From NCBI GenBank assembly GCA_009785115.1, contig WQWY01000019.1:1-56202 (forward strand): a DNA stretch of 56,202 nt. Direction: 5' to 3'. The stretch comes from Micrococcales bacterium (GTDB taxonomy: Bacteria > Actinomycetota > Actinomycetes > Actinomycetales > Cellulomonadaceae). Of the stretch, positions 1-8,090 are shown in pieces. Every line of letters starts with the position of its first letter. Within the stretch, counting starts at the first letter, position 1. Below the pieces are notes generated by a model. It made no database searches, was not told the origin of the DNA, and saw nothing but the letters and a program-made list of their open reading frames with translations. Made by a program: the position numbers and the translations under genes.

Positions 1-104
1 GCAGCCTCCCGCAGCCGGCGCACCAGAGCCCCCAGGTCATCAGACTCAGCCCCGCTCTTACGGCCCAGCACCGACAGGGCATCAGCCTCCATCGCGAACT
101 TCAC
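1..104 (-). CDS. WXG100/ESAT-6-like protein, N-terminal part
   Basis: Only the first 34 codons are in the window; the gene runs off the left edge. A GTG start at 104 lies just downstream of a GGGAGGTGA ribosome binding site. The visible protein starts MKFAMEADALSVL and continues with SDDLGALVRRLREA, which resembles the N-terminal helix of small helical WXG100-type proteins exported by type VII secretion systems. The gene is divergent from the secretion operon that starts at 212, which fits a secreted substrate or structural partner. The WXG turn itself is not in view, so the family call rests on this short N-terminus and on context. Confidence 0.6.
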   Translation of the reverse strand, partial: MKFAMEADALSVLGRKSGAESDDLGALVRRLREA

Positions 105-211
105 AACGACTCACCTCCCGCTTCACGACCGACAGTAAGGCGCCCACGCTACACGGATCGGTACCATTCGGGCGATACCCGGCACGACACCCGACGTCGG
201 AGAGGAGCACC

Positions 212-991
212 GTGAGCGTCGTCGCGTCCTCTCCCGCCGCCCCCTCTCCCACCGTGGCGGCCACGGACCGGCGCCTCGTCCCCGCGCAGGTGTTCATGCA
301 CGGCACCGTGCGCGCCACACGCGCGCGCCGGGCGGCGAGCACCACGGTCGACGTCGCGCTGGTCGTGGCGGTCGCCTGCACCGGGTGGCTGCTCGGCTGG
401 ATCTGGGCCGCGCTGCTCGCTGCTGTCGCCGTCGCCGGGGTGGTCGCTGGCCTGCGGCGCACCGGGCAGGGTGTCGGTCAGCGGTGGCTCGGCCTCCGGG
501 TGGTCGACCGCGACACCGCGCTGCCCGGTTCTCCGCGGGCCCTGGCCGCCAGGCGCTGCGTCACGGTCGACCTGCGCCGGGGGCGAGACCCGCTGTGCGT
601 CACGCCCCGGCCACGCCCGGCGGGCACGTCCGCCGCCGAGGCGTGGGTGCGTCACGGCAGGTCGGGGGTGCCCGTGCTGGTGGCCGACGACGGGAGCCGG
701 TGGCCGATCACCGCCCCGACGCTCATCGGCCGCAAGGCCTCCGACCCCACGGGCAGGTACCGGACGGTGACGATCCCCGACGTGTCGAAGACGCTGTCGC
801 GCAACCACGCGGTGCTCGAGCCCGGCCCCGGCGGCCTGGTCGTCACCGACGTCGGCTCGGCCAACGGCACAGGCGTCTACCAGGGCGGGCACCTGGTGCT
901 GATCGACCGTGACCAGCCCGTCACCGTGCCACCGGGCACCCGCCTGGGGCTCGGCACCCGCGTGTTCGAGGTGCGCCATGAACAACGCTGA
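212..991 (+). CDS. RDD-like membrane protein with C-terminal FHA domain (type VII secretion-associated)
   Basis: 259 aa, GTG start after an AGAGGAG ribosome binding site. Residues about 44-80 form a hydrophobic hairpin, followed by GQRWLGLRVVD (about 89-99), the signature of RDD-family membrane proteins. Residues about 165-255 are a forkhead-associated domain with the expected phosphothreonine-binding residues: GRK (173-175), SRNH (196-199) and NGT (218-220). FHA domains bind phosphothreonine peptides, so this protein probably links Ser/Thr-kinase signalling to the secretion machine in the membrane. It is the first gene of a tightly overlapping operon: its last 14 bases overlap the next gene. 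The domain call is strong; the role in secretion is inferred from context. Confidence 0.85.
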   Translation: MSVVASSPAAPSPTVAATDRRLVPAQVFMHGTVRATRARRAASTTVDVALVVAVACTGWLLGWIWAALLAAVAVAGVVAGLRRTGQGVGQRWLGLRVVDRDTALPGSPRALAARRCVTVDLRRGRDPLCVTPRPRPAGTSAAEAWVRHGRSGVPVLVADDGSRWPITAPTLIGRKASDPTGRYRTVTIPDVSKTLSRNHAVLEPGPGGLVVTDVGSANGTGVYQGGHLVLIDRDQPVTVPPGTRLGLGTRVFEVRHEQR

Positions 992-1478
992 CCAGACGCT
1001 CATCGAGTCGACCTCGGTACGACGGGCACGCCTGGCGTCCGCCCTGGTGCACGGGCCGCTGGACCGGCGACGGAAGGTCAACCAGAACGTGCGCCGCCTC
1101 GTGGCCTCGGTGGTGGTGGCAGCCGTGGCGGGCGTGGGGTGCGTGGGCTGGTCCCTGGTCGCCTCCCTGCTCGCCGACCGCAAGCACCAGCAGGTGCTCG
1201 CCACCCTCGAGACCGCGCTCGCCTCGAACCCGGTGATCCCCCCGGGCACAGAGCGAGACGAGGCGACCGGGCTGCTGGTCGACGAGACCGGGGCGCTGTT
1301 CGACCCGCGCACCGGCTACCCCGTCGACCCCACGACCGGGCTGGCCACCGACCCCCAGGGGCGCCTGGTCGACCCGCGTTCTGGGTGGTACGCCGACCCG
1401 GAGACCGGCCACCTGACCGACCCGAGGACGAGAACCGTGGTGGACCCGACGACGATGACGGTGGTGACCGGACCGTGA
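978..1478 (+). CDS. Single-pass membrane protein with DP-rich octapeptide repeats, EccB-like N-terminus
   Basis: 166 aa. The ATG at 978 overlaps the end of the FHA gene by 14 bases. A basic segment (residues 28-40, DRRRKVNQNVRR) precedes one transmembrane helix (about 41-65), the topology of the EccB N-terminus. The protein is far shorter than EccB, about 480 aa or more in mycobacteria. Instead of the EccB periplasmic domain it has seven near-octapeptide units from about residue 109 to 163, each starting with DP (for example DPRTGYPV, DPTTGLAT, DPETGHLT). I infer that it is a reduced EccB-like anchor of the secretion complex, but no family match beyond topology can be shown. Confidence 0.6.
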   Translation: MNNADQTLIESTSVRRARLASALVHGPLDRRRKVNQNVRRLVASVVVAAVAGVGCVGWSLVASLLADRKHQQVLATLETALASNPVIPPGTERDEATGLLVDETGALFDPRTGYPVDPTTGLATDPQGRLVDPRSGWYADPETGHLTDPRTRTVVDPTTMTVVTGP

Positions 1479-2740
1479 GCAGCTACACACGCGTGACGAT
1501 CCTCGGTGCGGGGCGCCGGGCCGAGATGGTGATCCCTGACGCCGAGCCCCTCGCGGCCGTGCTGCCGGACGTCCTGGACCTGCTGGAGCACGCCCCCGGT
1601 CCCGTCGTGCTCGCCACCCGCACCGGCGACCACCTGGACGCCGGGCTGTCGCTGGCGGCACAGGACGTGGCCGACGGGACGCCGCTGTGGGTGGTCCCGG
1701 TCGACCAGGCACCGCCCCCCGCCGAGGTGACGGACATCACCGAGCTGACCGCCGTCGAGCACACGAGGCGAGCGGACACCTGGAACCCCACCTGGACCCG
1801 GGTCGCGGCAGGCACGGCCGTCGCCGTCCTCACAGGCATGGCCACCTGGTCTCTCAGCCTGGCCGTGGCGGCAGCGGTGCTCGTCGGGCTGGTCGTCGCG
1901 GGCAGCCTGCTGGGACGCGCCCGCCGGGCCCCGGCCGCCGTGATGTGCGCGGCTGGCGCCGTCGGGGCGGCTGTCACCGTGGGGGTGGCGCTGCCCGGCG
2001 GACGGCCCGCGCTCCTCGTCGCGCTGGCCTGTCTCGGCCTGGCCGGTGCCACCGTCGCCCTGGTCGGGGCTCTCGGCTTCGCTGACCGGGCGCTGGGTGC
2101 GGGCGGGGTCGTGAGCACCGTGCTGGTGCTGGTGGTGCTCGGGATCGTCGAGACAGGGGCCGACCTGGCCGGCGCGGCGGCGGTGGGGGCCGCCGGGGCC
2201 GTGCTGGTGGTCGGCCTGGCACCGGGGTTCGCGATGACCGCCAGCGGCCTGGCTGGCCTGGACGACCGGCTCGTCACCGGCGAGTCGACACCTCGAGCAC
2301 CAGCACGCACGACCGTCGACGCCGCCTATCGCTCGCTGACCTGGGTCACCGTGGCTGCCGCGACCGTCGCCGGGGTGTGCGGTGCGCTGCTCGTCACCGC
2401 CGGGACGTGGGGGCGGCTGCTGGCCGGTGTCGTCGCGGTCGTGCTGTTCTTGCGGATGCGGGTGCTCCCGCTGGTGCCTCAGCGCCTCGTCCTGGCCATG
2501 ACCGGTCTGGCCGTCACGGTGGCGTCGCTGGCCCAGATGCCGGCCGCCGCCCTGGTCGCCTGCGCCGCCGTGCTCGCGCTCGGGGTGCTGCTCGTGGTCT
2601 CGGCCCGGCTCGCTCCTGTCGTGGTGGCCCGTCTGAACCGCCTCGGCGACGTGGTCGAGACGCTGGCCGTGGTGGCGATGCTGCCCCTGGTGCTCGCGTG
2701 CTGGGGCGTCTTCGCCGATCTGGTCGAGGCTTTCGCATGA
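1475..2740 (+). CDS. eccD: EccD-like type VII secretion integral membrane protein
   Basis: 421 aa. The GTG at 1475 overlaps the TGA of the previous gene (GTGA), implying translational coupling. Residues about 1-80 form a ubiquitin-like (YukD) cytoplasmic domain starting SSYTRVTILGAGRRAEM. From about residue 105 to the end there are about ten or eleven hydrophobic helices. This is the EccD architecture, in which the protein forms the membrane channel vestibule of the ESX complex. It sits between the EccB-like and EccC genes, as expected for the core complex. No EccE or mycosin (MycP) gene is visible in the window. Confidence 0.82.
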   Translation: MSSYTRVTILGAGRRAEMVIPDAEPLAAVLPDVLDLLEHAPGPVVLATRTGDHLDAGLSLAAQDVADGTPLWVVPVDQAPPPAEVTDITELTAVEHTRRADTWNPTWTRVAAGTAVAVLTGMATWSLSLAVAAAVLVGLVVAGSLLGRARRAPAAVMCAAGAVGAAVTVGVALPGGRPALLVALACLGLAGATVALVGALGFADRALGAGGVVSTVLVLVVLGIVETGADLAGAAAVGAAGAVLVVGLAPGFAMTASGLAGLDDRLVTGESTPRAPARTTVDAAYRSLTWVTVAAATVAGVCGALLVTAGTWGRLLAGVVAVVLFLRMRVLPLVPQRLVLAMTGLAVTVASLAQMPAAALVACAAVLALGVLLVVSARLAPVVVARLNRLGDVVETLAVVAMLPLVLACWGVFADLVEAFA

Positions 2741-3552
2741 GCCTGGTCACCGCTCTCGCCTCGGCGGCACCGTGGCGGGTCCGCGAGCTGGGGCGGCTCG
2801 ACGCCGTCGTCCGCCGACGCCACCCGCTCGCCGTCCGGGTCGGGGTGGTCGGGGTGGTCGGGGGCGCGGGGGCCTCCGTGGTGGCCGGCATGGCCGCTTC
2901 TGTGCTCACGACGCGCGGCGGCAACCGGGTGCTGCTGGTCGACGCCTCCGGCCGACGGCGCTCCGCGCTGTGGCACTCCGGGGTGCCGTCGCACCATGGA
3001 GCGCCTACGACACCGGAGGCCCCGGAGGAGGACGAAGGACGCGTCCGCGCTCGCCGCTTCGAGCAGGTCGTCGCAGGTCTGCCTCGCTCGGCCTCGGGCA
3101 CCTACGGGATGGGGCTCGGTGACGACGCCGAGGCGCGATGGTGGCAGACCGTCGCACCGATCACGCGCTTCTTCGACCACACGGTCACCGACTGGGGCAC
3201 CGGGGGCTCGGGAGCCCTGGGCACGGTCGCCGCCAGCAGCACCGTGGTCTGCGTCGTGGCTCCCGCCGAGCGCTCCGCGATCCAGCACGCCGTCGACGTG
3301 GCCGCGACCGTGCGCGAGCCCGGTGCCGCGCCGGTCGTGTGCGTCACCGACCCGCACCGCACCAGCACCCCCGCCATCAGTCAGATGTGCGACCTGCTGC
3401 CCTTCCCCACCGTCCGCTTCGCCCACGATCGGGCTCACGGCGACGCCAGCCTCGCGCCCGGCAGGCGGCTGGGCTCTGCGACGCGGCTCTCCGCGCTGCG
3501 CCTGGCCGCCGCGATCGTCGAGGCCGCCGAACCTCGGAGGGTCTCGTCATGA
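2737..3552 (+). CDS. MinD/ParA-like protein with degenerate P-loop (type VII secretion locus)
   Basis: 271 aa, ATG overlapping the eccD stop codon (ATGA). The fold signature is that of MinD/ParA-type deviant Walker ATPases: VGVVGVVGGAGASVVAGMA (residues 35-53), then RVLLVDASGRRRSALW. The Walker A motif reads GGAGASV, lacking the conserved lysine and the GKT/GKS core, so ATP hydrolysis is doubtful. MinD-like proteins (for example EspI) are frequent in ESX loci, where they modulate secretion. A second lysine-less relative lies downstream of eccC at 7469. What it does without a working P-loop is unknown. Confidence 0.7.
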   Translation: MSLVTALASAAPWRVRELGRLDAVVRRRHPLAVRVGVVGVVGGAGASVVAGMAASVLTTRGGNRVLLVDASGRRRSALWHSGVPSHHGAPTTPEAPEEDEGRVRARRFEQVVAGLPRSASGTYGMGLGDDAEARWWQTVAPITRFFDHTVTDWGTGGSGALGTVAASSTVVCVVAPAERSAIQHAVDVAATVREPGAAPVVCVTDPHRTSTPAISQMCDLLPFPTVRFAHDRAHGDASLAPGRRLGSATRLSALRLAAAIVEAAEPRRVSS

Positions 3553-6500
3553 CCACCAGGCTGCTGCACCGACCACCCCGCTCTGTCACCCCGTTGACCA
3601 GGCCAGAACCCACCCCCCTGGCCGCGCCGCCCGCGATCACCACCGAGACCGGCGGCCGCACCCCGATGATGGTCATGCTTCCGGTGGTCGGTGCCATGTC
3701 GTCGATGGTGATGATGGTGGTGCTGCGCAACGGGCAGCCGCTGTTCCTCGTGATCGCCGCCGTGGTGTTCCTCGTCGCTGTCGTCGCCGGCATCGCCATC
3801 GCGATCGCCACACGAGGCCAGCAGCGCAAGCAGAACCGCCAGCGGCGCGAGCTCTACCTGGACTACCTGGAGAAGACCCGCGCCGACCTGAGCAACCGTG
3901 CCACCGACGCCCGCACGCGCGCGCAGGACGTGCACCCCGCACCGTCGTCGCTGGTCGGCATCGCCACCGACCCCGCCCGTGTCTGGGACCGGCGGCCCAC
4001 CGACCCCGACTTCCTCACGGTGAGGCTCGGCACCGGCCCCGTCCCCTGGTTCGGGCTCACCCTGGAACCCGAACCGCCCCTGGAGCCCTACGACCCGATG
4101 CTCGCCGCCGAGGCGCGGCGGCTGATCGACCAGCACCGGAGCACCGACGGCTTCCCCGTGCTCGCAGACCTGGCCGACACCCGCGTCGTGACGATCGTCG
4201 GAGACCACGCCGAGGCCACCGCGACCGCCAGGGCGCTGCTGCTGCGCCTGGCCGTGACCCACAGCCCTGAACATCTGCTGCTCGCCGCGGCCCTGCCCCC
4301 CGAGGTGATCGCCGGCTGGCAGGGCCTGGACCTGCTGCCCCACCTGCACGACCCGCGTCTGTTCGACGGTCCCGTCCCCGCCAGGCGGGTGGCCCCCGAC
4401 CTGCACGAGCTGATGGGAGTGATCGGCACCGAGATCGCGGACCGGCTCACCGCCTCGGCCAGGCGCGCCGCCCCAGACCTGCCCCGGCTGCTGGTCGTCA
4501 CCGACGACCACGGCCGTCACGCGACCCCGCTCCCCCTGCCGCCGGGTGCCACGCTCGCCGGGCTCGGCGTCACCGTGGTGCACCTGCTGGCAGACCCCAT
4601 GCACGAGCCGAGCGACGTGGACCTGAGGCTCACCCTCGGTGAGCGCCCGACGCTGACCCGACGGCCAGGCACGCTCTCGTCCGACACCCAGCCGCTCGTG
4701 CCCGACACGGTGACCGCACCGCTGGCCGAGGCCGTGACCCGGCACCTGGCGCCCCTGCGGCTCACCCTCGCCGTCAACGCGGACGAGGAGGTCAGCACCA
4801 CGACGCTGGACATCGACCAGATCCTCGGCATCTCCGGTACCGAGACGATCAGCCCGGCGGTGTGGCGGCCTCGGGCACCCGAGGACTTCCTGCGCGTCGC
4901 GTTCGCCACCGACGACCTCGGCGGGCCCGTGCGTCTGGACCTCAAGGAGTCCGCCCAGGGCGGGATGGGCCCGCACGGCATCTGCGTCGGCGCGACCGGC
5001 TCGGGCAAGTCCGAGATGCTGCGGACCCTGATCCTCTCCCTGGCGCTCGCCCACTCTCCCGACGACCTGTCGATGATCCTCGTGGACTACAAGGGCGGTG
5101 CGGCCTTCTCCCCGTTCGCGACCCTGCCGCACCTGGCGGGGCTCATCGACAACCTCGCCGAAGACCCCCAGCTGACCACCCGCGCCCGAGCCTCCCTCCA
5201 GGGCGAGGTGGTCCGCCGTCAGAGGCTGCTCAAGGAGGCCGACTGCGCCTCCGTCACCCACTACCGCCAGCTGCGCGACGAGGGCGCCGACCTGCCGCCG
5301 CTGCCGCACCTGTTCGTCATCATCGACGAGTTCGGCGAGCTGCTCACCGCCGAGCCCGACTTCATCGACCTGTTCTTGCAGATCGGCCGCATCGGCCGCT
5401 CCATCGGCGTGCACCTGCTGCTGTCCAGCCAGCGCATCGAGGGCGGCAAGCTCCGCGGCCTGGACACCTACCTGTCGTACCGCCTGGGCCTGCGCACCTT
5501 CTCCGCGGAGGAGTCGCAGACCGTCCTGGGGACCTCCGACGCCTTCTCGCTGCCCTCCCTGCCCGGGTACGGGTACCTCAAGGTCGACACCAGCGTGTAC
5601 ACCCGCTTCCGCGCCGGGTACGTCTCCGGTGCCGTGCACGCCGCACCCGCCGTCACCGCCGCCGGCCGGCCCGCCCCGATGCTCGTCCCCACGTACAACC
5701 ACATCGCCGCCCGGGCGGCGGAGGGCGCCGCACCCGGACCGACCACCCCACGGCTCACCCGCATCGACACCGGCCCCAGCCTCGTCAGCGAGGCCGTCGC
5801 CCGGCTGCGCGACGACGACCGTCGCGTGCGTCCCGTCTGGCTCCCGCCGCTCCCGTCACGGCTCGCCCTCGGCCACGTCGTCGACCCCGACGCACGCGCC
5901 GACGCCCAGGCCGACGCGACGAGGCTGCTCGTCCCCCTCGGTCTCGTCGACGACCCCGCCCGGCAGGCCCAAGACCCCTGGACGCTCGACCTGGCTCGCG
6001 CCGGGGGGCACGTCGCCGTCATCGGCGCCCCCCAGTCGGGACGCACCACCCTGCTGCGGACCCTGGCCGCCTCGATCGCCCTCACCCGCACCCCCAAGGA
6101 CGTCGCGGTCTACGGGATGGACCTCACCGGCGGCGGCCTGGCCCGCATCGAGGGCTTCCCCCACGTCGGCGGTGTGGCCGTCCGCGCCCACCACACCCGG
6201 CTGACCCGCCTGCTCGAAGAGATCACCGCGATGCTCACCGCCCGGGAGTCCGTCGTCAAGCAGCACAGCATCGAGTCCATGGCGCACCTGCGCACCCTGC
6301 ACGCCTCCGGCCAGATCCCCAAGCTGGCCAGCGCCGACGTCGTGCTCCTCCTCGACGGCTACGGTCAGCTCCGCTCCGACTTCTCCGACCTCGAAGAACC
6401 CCTGCTCGACCTCATCACCCGAGGTCCCGGCCTGGGCATCCATGTCGTCCTCGCCATGACCAGGTGGGGCGACCTGCGCATGGCGCACCAGGCCCTGTTC

Positions 6501-7472
6501 GGCACGCGCCTGGAGCTGAGGCTCGGTGACCCGGCCGACTCCGTCGTCGACCGCAAGCTCGCCGCCACCCTGAGCCCCGACACCCCCGGGCGCGCCCTGG
6601 TCGAGGGTGGCCTGCTCGCGCAGACCGCCCTCCCTGTGCTCGACCTCGTCGACGACGACCAGGTAGGCCCCGAGCTCGTCTCCCTCGCCGCCCAGGTCAC
6701 CGAGTCCTGGGACGGCCCGTCGGCCGCACCCATCCGGCTCTTGCCCCATCACGTCGACCCGGCCAGCCTGTCCGGCACGCGGGCCTCCCCCGACATGATC
6801 CCCCTCGGCATCCGTCAAGACACCATGGCCGTGGAGCACTGGGACCTGCTGGACCAGGATCAGCACCTCATCGTGCTCGGAGACGCCAAGAGCGGGAAAT
6901 CCACCCTGCTGCGCACCATCGCCGCCGGGCTCGCGACCCGCTACACCGAGGACGAGCTCGCCATCGCCGTGCTCGACACCCGCGGCCACACCGCCTCCGT
7001 CCTCCCCGTCACGACCTGGGCCGCCGCCGCCCGGACCCTCCCCCAGGCCCGCGGCACCGCCGTCTCCATCGCCACCGAGCTCGACAAGCGCCCGAGCATG
7101 GACCCGGACCTGCGCGGGCGAGCACCACGCATCGTCGTGCTCGTCGACGACCACGACATCCTCACCGCCGGCGGGGCCGACCCCCTCCAACCGCTGCTGC
7201 CCCACCTGCCCGGCGCCCGCGACCTCGACCTCCACCTCGTGATCGCCCGACCTGTCGCCGGTGCCGCCCGCGCCCTCTACAGCCCCGTCCTCCAGACCGT
7301 CCGCGACACCGGGGCCGCCCTCCTGCTGCTGTCCGGCGACCGCTCCGAGGGCCCGATCATCGGCCGCACCTACGCCGAGCAGCAGCCCCCCGGCCGTGGG
7401 CGCTACATCCGTCGCGGCACCCCGCCGTTCATCATCCAGACCGCGAACACACCCCCAGGCGGTGCGGCATGA
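3549..7472 (+). CDS. eccC: EccC-like type VII secretion FtsK/SpoIIIE ATPase
   Basis: 1307 aa, ATG overlapping the previous stop (ATGA). Two N-terminal transmembrane helices (about residues 41-60 and 66-88) precede a linker and three FtsK/SpoIIIE-type ATPase domains. Walker A motifs are GATGSGKSE at 481, GAPQSGRTT at 826 and GDAKSGKST at 1111; the first has its Walker B in LFVIIDEF. In the second motif arginine replaces the catalytic lysine. EccC is the motor of ESX systems that recognises substrates and drives export; its first domain is normally the essential active one, and that one is intact. Length, domain order and neighbours all match EccC. Confidence 0.95.
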   Translation: MTTRLLHRPPRSVTPLTRPEPTPLAAPPAITTETGGRTPMMVMLPVVGAMSSMVMMVVLRNGQPLFLVIAAVVFLVAVVAGIAIAIATRGQQRKQNRQRRELYLDYLEKTRADLSNRATDARTRAQDVHPAPSSLVGIATDPARVWDRRPTDPDFLTVRLGTGPVPWFGLTLEPEPPLEPYDPMLAAEARRLIDQHRSTDGFPVLADLADTRVVTIVGDHAEATATARALLLRLAVTHSPEHLLLAAALPPEVIAGWQGLDLLPHLHDPRLFDGPVPARRVAPDLHELMGVIGTEIADRLTASARRAAPDLPRLLVVTDDHGRHATPLPLPPGATLAGLGVTVVHLLADPMHEPSDVDLRLTLGERPTLTRRPGTLSSDTQPLVPDTVTAPLAEAVTRHLAPLRLTLAVNADEEVSTTTLDIDQILGISGTETISPAVWRPRAPEDFLRVAFATDDLGGPVRLDLKESAQGGMGPHGICVGATGSGKSEMLRTLILSLALAHSPDDLSMILVDYKGGAAFSPFATLPHLAGLIDNLAEDPQLTTRARASLQGEVVRRQRLLKEADCASVTHYRQLRDEGADLPPLPHLFVIIDEFGELLTAEPDFIDLFLQIGRIGRSIGVHLLLSSQRIEGGKLRGLDTYLSYRLGLRTFSAEESQTVLGTSDAFSLPSLPGYGYLKVDTSVYTRFRAGYVSGAVHAAPAVTAAGRPAPMLVPTYNHIAARAAEGAAPGPTTPRLTRIDTGPSLVSEAVARLRDDDRRVRPVWLPPLPSRLALGHVVDPDARADAQADATRLLVPLGLVDDPARQAQDPWTLDLARAGGHVAVIGAPQSGRTTLLRTLAASIALTRTPKDVAVYGMDLTGGGLARIEGFPHVGGVAVRAHHTRLTRLLEEITAMLTARESVVKQHSIESMAHLRTLHASGQIPKLASADVVLLLDGYGQLRSDFSDLEEPLLDLITRGPGLGIHVVLAMTRWGDLRMAHQALFGTRLELRLGDPADSVVDRKLAATLSPDTPGRALVEGGLLAQTALPVLDLVDDDQVGPELVSLAAQVTESWDGPSAAPIRLLPHHVDPASLSGTRASPDMIPLGIRQDTMAVEHWDLLDQDQHLIVLGDAKSGKSTLLRTIAAGLATRYTEDELAIAVLDTRGHTASVLPVTTWAAAARTLPQARGTAVSIATELDKRPSMDPDLRGRAPRIVVLVDDHDILTAGGADPLQPLLPHLPGARDLDLHLVIARPVAGAARALYSPVLQTVRDTGAALLLLSGDRSEGPIIGRTYAEQQPPGRGRYIRRGTPPFIIQTANTPPGGAA

Positions 7473-8002
7473 GAACCCTCACGGTCACCGCGACCGCTCC
7501 CGGCGCCGGGGCCACCACCCTCGCGGCGCTCGCCTACGACCTCGCCCGCCGCCTGCCCCAGGGGCCCCCGCGCCTGCACGCCCCGCACGACGACGACCTG
7601 CACCACCGCCTGTGCGCCCCGCCCGCCCAGGTCGTCGACCCCGGCACCGTCGTCTGGGACGCCGGCACCCTGCCCCCCGGCGCCCTGGCCGCCACCCTCC
7701 AGGCCAGCAGCCTCCTCGCCCTCGTCACCCCCGACACCCCTCTCGGCCACGCCGACGCCCTCGAGCACGTGGACGCTGTCGACGCCCGAGCCCGTCAGCG
7801 CCTCGTCGTCGTCACCGTCGACCTCTACCGCACGCGCCGCCGCTCGAGACCAGACCTCCCGACCACGCACCTGCACATCCCGCACGACAAGGCTTTCACC
7901 CGCCCCGGCCCCCTCCCTCACGACCTCGACACCTACGCCCACCACACCCGCACCGCGATCCAGCGCTGGGCGGCCGTCGTCACCACAGCGCTCTACGCAT
8001 GA
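7469..8002 (+). CDS. Small MinD-like protein with degenerate P-loop
   Basis: 177 aa, ATG overlapping the eccC stop (ATGA). The N-terminus MRTLTVTATAPGAGATTLA (P-loop region, residues 10-17) resembles the deviant Walker A of MinD/ParA proteins, but alanine stands where lysine is required. A Walker B-like strand VVWDAGTLP and LALVTPDTPL follow. It is the second lysine-less ATPase-like protein flanking EccC and is much smaller than the first. The last 15 bases, including the stop, are part of a perfect tandem duplication (7987-8016). Function unknown; an accessory role in the secretion complex is inferred from coupling to eccC. Confidence 0.6.
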   Translation: MRTLTVTATAPGAGATTLAALAYDLARRLPQGPPRLHAPHDDDLHHRLCAPPAQVVDPGTVVWDAGTLPPGALAATLQASSLLALVTPDTPLGHADALEHVDAVDARARQRLVVVTVDLYRTRRRSRPDLPTTHLHIPHDKAFTRPGPLPHDLDTYAHHTRTAIQRWAAVVTTALYA

Positions 8003-8016
8003 GCGCTCTACGCATG
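7987..8016 (+). repeat. 15-bp perfect tandem duplication over a stop codon
   Basis: AGCGCTCTACGCATG occurs twice head to tail (7987-8001 and 8002-8016). The stop codon of the upstream gene lies at the junction of the two copies; the second copy is in the same frame, outside the gene. Confidence 0.9.
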
Positions 8017-8090
8017 AGCCGGACAGGCTCGAGGGCCCTGACGGGTACTGTCGTCCCAGCGCAGCTCGACACACCCGGAGGCTCACGACG

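Noticed and set aside
3435..5702. Long open frame opposite eccC
   Set aside because: It is antisense to a strongly conserved ATPase, and its protein is low-complexity Gly/Arg/His sequence; a shadow of high-GC codon bias.
3549..7472. Chromosome-partitioning or conjugation FtsK/TraB ATPase
   Set aside because: Three tandem ATPase domains, no gamma DNA-reading domain, and FHA, EccD and MinD-like neighbours point to EccC.
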